NCBI RefSeq assembly: GCF_030733265.1
Contig: NZ_JASHJI010000017.1
Location: 62,001 to 126,000, forward strand
DNA: 64,000 bases
Direction of reading: 5' to 3'
Origin: Roseibium sp. MMSF_3412
GTDB lineage: Bacteria > Pseudomonadota > Alphaproteobacteria > Rhizobiales > Stappiaceae
The notes beneath the pieces were generated by a model. That model was not told where the DNA came from, searched no databases, and was given only the letters and a program-made list of their open reading frames with translations. A program made the position numbers and the translations under genes. Positions 62,182-64,000 of the stretch are shown here, piece by piece (the stretch's first letter is position 1; every line of letters begins with the position of its first letter).

Positions 62182-63135
62182 TCAACGGGTTGCGGCTTTC
62201 AGGCGTGCCGCCAGTTGCACAGGGGGGCCGGGTTCCCTGATGTGCGCCCATTCACCGGCCGCGTTGACGGAATAAAGCGGCTTGTAGTGAGGAAGGTCGC
62301 GCTCGAAGCGGACACGCGAAAAGCGGTTGTCCAGAACCAGCCACTGTCCCTTGTGCCGGACCGTGAGGACAGCGTGGAACTGCCGAACGGCTGTATCGCG
62401 CAAAACCACGATCCGCATGTCGTCGTCACTGATGCCGAGATCACGGAGGAGGGCATATTTCAGGATCGCGAAGTCTTCACAGTCGCCTGCACGATGTGAC
62501 AGGGTTTCAGCCGGGCTCGCCCAGTATTCTGCGGTCCCGTATAGGGTGGTGTCTTCCCGGTATGTCAGAAGGCGATTGACCAGTTCATTGACTTTCGGGA
62601 TTTGAAGGCCCCTGCGCTTCGGCCGCACCTTTTCAAGAATGGCGCGATAGGCGGGGTCATCCAGAGCGAAAGTCCGGGCGGAAGCCGTCTCGGCGGCAAG
62701 CCCGGCAGTGGCCTTTTGCCAGCGCCGGGTGATCGGCGAAAGTCCGACCGATCTCCCGAAGGCACCAAAGACCACGGTCGGCTTCACGGCTTTCTCGTTG
62801 TCTTCGGCGGCGGTCGCCGCAACTTTAATGCCGTTGTCCAAGGGCTTTGGCTGCGGAGACCTGATGCCGATTGCCGGCCTTGCGGCTCTGGCCGCCGTTG
62901 TCAGGGCAGTTGCCTTGCGCATGTTGGCAAGCGGAGCGACGGTCGAGATCAAGCGGCCCGTTGAACCTTGTGCGGCAGCTTCGGAGTTGCCGGGGCCTGG
63001 TTCAGGCATGCTCTCCGCAAATGCGCCGGAAACCGTCCATAGCATGACAAGCATGGACAGGCTGAAAAGCCATGTCGCAGCAACGCCATGTTGTCGTGCA
63101 GCCGTGGCCGCCGGAGCGGCTGCTCGGGAATCCAT
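62182..63135 (-). CDS. BTLCP/LapG-like periplasmic cysteine protease
   Basis: 317 residues with a signal anchor (WLFSLSMLVMLWTVSGAFA) and a linker to about 150. The BTLCP (transglutaminase-like, DUF920) domain spans about 155-300. The triad is C219 in GDCEDFAILK, H254 in FHAVLTV and D269 in LVLDNR; the 35- and 15-residue spacings fit LapG-type proteases. LapG cuts the N-terminal TAAG of LapA in the periplasm to release it. Here the adhesin encoded nearby has the same TAAG motif, making it the likely substrate (inference). It lies 29 bp downstream of the HlyD gene, same strand. Confidence 0.88.
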   Translation of the reverse strand: MDSRAAAPAATAARQHGVAATWLFSLSMLVMLWTVSGAFAESMPEPGPGNSEAAAQGSTGRLISTVAPLANMRKATALTTAARAARPAIGIRSPQPKPLDNGIKVAATAAEDNEKAVKPTVVFGAFGRSVGLSPITRRWQKATAGLAAETASARTFALDDPAYRAILEKVRPKRRGLQIPKVNELVNRLLTYREDTTLYGTAEYWASPAETLSHRAGDCEDFAILKYALLRDLGISDDDMRIVVLRDTAVRQFHAVLTVRHKGQWLVLDNRFSRVRFERDLPHYKPLYSVNAAGEWAHIREPGPPVQLAARLKAATR

Positions 63136-63164
63136 CTGCCGATCGCCTCGTTCTTGTCGAGACG

Positions 63165-64000
63165 TCAGCGCTCCCTGAGAGCTTCATCCCGAACCTTTTT
63201 TATCGGCTTCAAGATGTAATCCAGGACCGTTTTCTCGCCGGTTAATATATCGATCGACGCAACCATTCCTGGTATTATTGGTAAAGGTTCGGTGTCCGAA
63301 CCCAGATAGTTTTTATCTGTTCTTATCATGACGCGGAAAAAGCGATTGCCTTCCTCGTCTTCCGTCGTGTCGGCGCTTATGCGCTCCAGACTGCCTTCAA
63401 GACCGCCGTAGACCGAAAAATCATAGGCGGTAATCTTGACCTGCGCCTTTTGACCCGGATGCAGAAAGGCAACATCCTTGGGCCTGATCTGAGCTTCGAT
63501 CAGAAGGGTGTCTTCCAGTGGTACGATCTCCACCAGATCCGCGGCCGGCTGAACCACGGCACCTATGGTGGTGATGTTCAGTTTGTTGATGATCCCCTTG
63601 ACCGGCGAAACCAGTTCGGTTCTGCGCACCTTGTCGGCCGCACCTCTGAGCGTTTCCTCGATGACGGCAAGTTCGCCCCGGCTTTCCGCCAGTTGCTGGC
63701 TGGCCTCGGAGACAAATGTCGCAACGGCGCTGCCGGAGCGCTCGCGCGCTTCTTCCTTGGCCGCGAGTGCCCTTTGAACCGATGCCTTGGTTATTGCAAG
63801 TTCGCCTTCGCTTTCGGTGAGTTGGCGCTGCAGCTGCAGGAACTCGATTTCGGGCAGAACCCTCCGCTCATAAAGATTCTGCTTGATCTCGACTTCGCGC
63901 TTCATGATCTCAATCACGGATTCGAGCTTGTCCTGTTTGGCCAGCAGTTCCTGGTATTCCTGCTCGCGTTGGGAGGCCTGGTTCTGAAGAACGCGGAGTT
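63165..64000 (-). CDS. HlyD/LapC-type type I secretion adaptor (5' part beyond the window)
   Basis: 278 C-terminal residues are visible and the frame is open to the window edge. A long coiled coil (LLAKQDKLESVIEIMKREVE through AAKEEARERS and ESRGELAVIEETL) leads to the barrel domain (VRRTELVSPVKGIINKLNI, then VGDTV-like AVVQPAADLVEIVP). The ending GMVASIDILTGEKTVLDYILKPI is the standard HlyD C-terminus. It forms the periplasmic bridge from an inner-membrane ABC exporter to an outer-membrane channel. The ABC gene probably lies just outside the window, upstream on this strand. Confidence 0.93.
   Translation of the reverse strand, partial: LRVLQNQASQREQEYQELLAKQDKLESVIEIMKREVEIKQNLYERRVLPEIEFLQLQRQLTESEGELAITKASVQRALAAKEEARERSGSAVATFVSEASQQLAESRGELAVIEETLRGAADKVRRTELVSPVKGIINKLNITTIGAVVQPAADLVEIVPLEDTLLIEAQIRPKDVAFLHPGQKAQVKITAYDFSVYGGLEGSLERISADTTEDEEGNRFFRVMIRTDKNYLGSDTEPLPIIPGMVASIDILTGEKTVLDYILKPIKKVRDEALRER

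Overview
The window looks like a chromosomal segment of a GC-rich marine or rhizobial-type alphaproteobacterium, order Hyphomicrobiales, possibly Roseibium/Stappia-like (this placement is inference). The clues are a MucR/Ros zinc-finger regulator, a Usg protein, DUF1491, DUF2336 and DUF5330 proteins, a seven-gene mrpABCDEFG antiporter operon and a long-chain polyprenyl diphosphate synthase. No plasmid, phage or IS genes and no CRISPR array were seen.

Layout: 1-3045 holds the end of a secreted protein gene, an XRE regulator divergent from a MAPEG gene with a palindrome between them, msrB and a degenerate GGDEF protein. 3455-9424 is the Mrp Na+/H+ antiporter operon. 9744-16271 carries mucR, sufE, a DUF5330 protein, a histidine-kinase-like protein without a visible phospho-acceptor His, a peptidoglycan-binding protein, DUF1491, DUF2336 and a small conserved-looking protein. 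16350-25918 has a lipoprotein, a TPR-sulfotransferase, a class A penicillin-binding protein coupled to DUF1214/DUF1254 genes, a YcgN protein, a TetR regulator divergent from a quinone-reductase-like flavoprotein with two operator palindromes, and a lytic transglycosylase. 26018-35670 is mostly single genes (DUF3833, P1 peptidase, flavin reductase, amino-acid binding protein, YceI, L,D-transpeptidase, a tandemly duplicated unknown protein, an MsrQ-like membrane protein, PepSY, a MoxR/VWA pair, cytochrome c). 35819-49229 is core: usg, a methyltransferase with DUF2007, polyprenyl synthase, ispE, a TPR protein, ppdK, meaB, a CHASE4-GGDEF-EAL protein, radC and map.

The accessory part starts at tRNA-Leu(TAA), 49444-49529. 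Its 3' half is repeated (56 of 57 bases) at 51050-51106. The AT-richer 1.6 kb between holds three small membrane-protein genes and no integrase: a minimal tRNA-bounded island or relic. After an ABC ATPase gene without partners and an AT-rich 800 bp leader comes a 2809-residue type I secreted adhesin (52827-61256). It has a TAAG motif near the N-terminus, about ten T1SS-143-like repeats, an embedded P-domain, RTX repeats and EF-hand-like loops.

Downstream on the opposite strand are a two-helix membrane protein with a periplasmic domain, a BTLCP/LapG-type cysteine protease with a Cys-His-Asp triad, and a type I secretion HlyD/LapC adaptor that runs off the window. Together these resemble a Lap-type adhesin retention/release system. 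No LapD of usual architecture is present; the membrane protein next to the protease is a candidate substitute. This is the most interesting system in the window.
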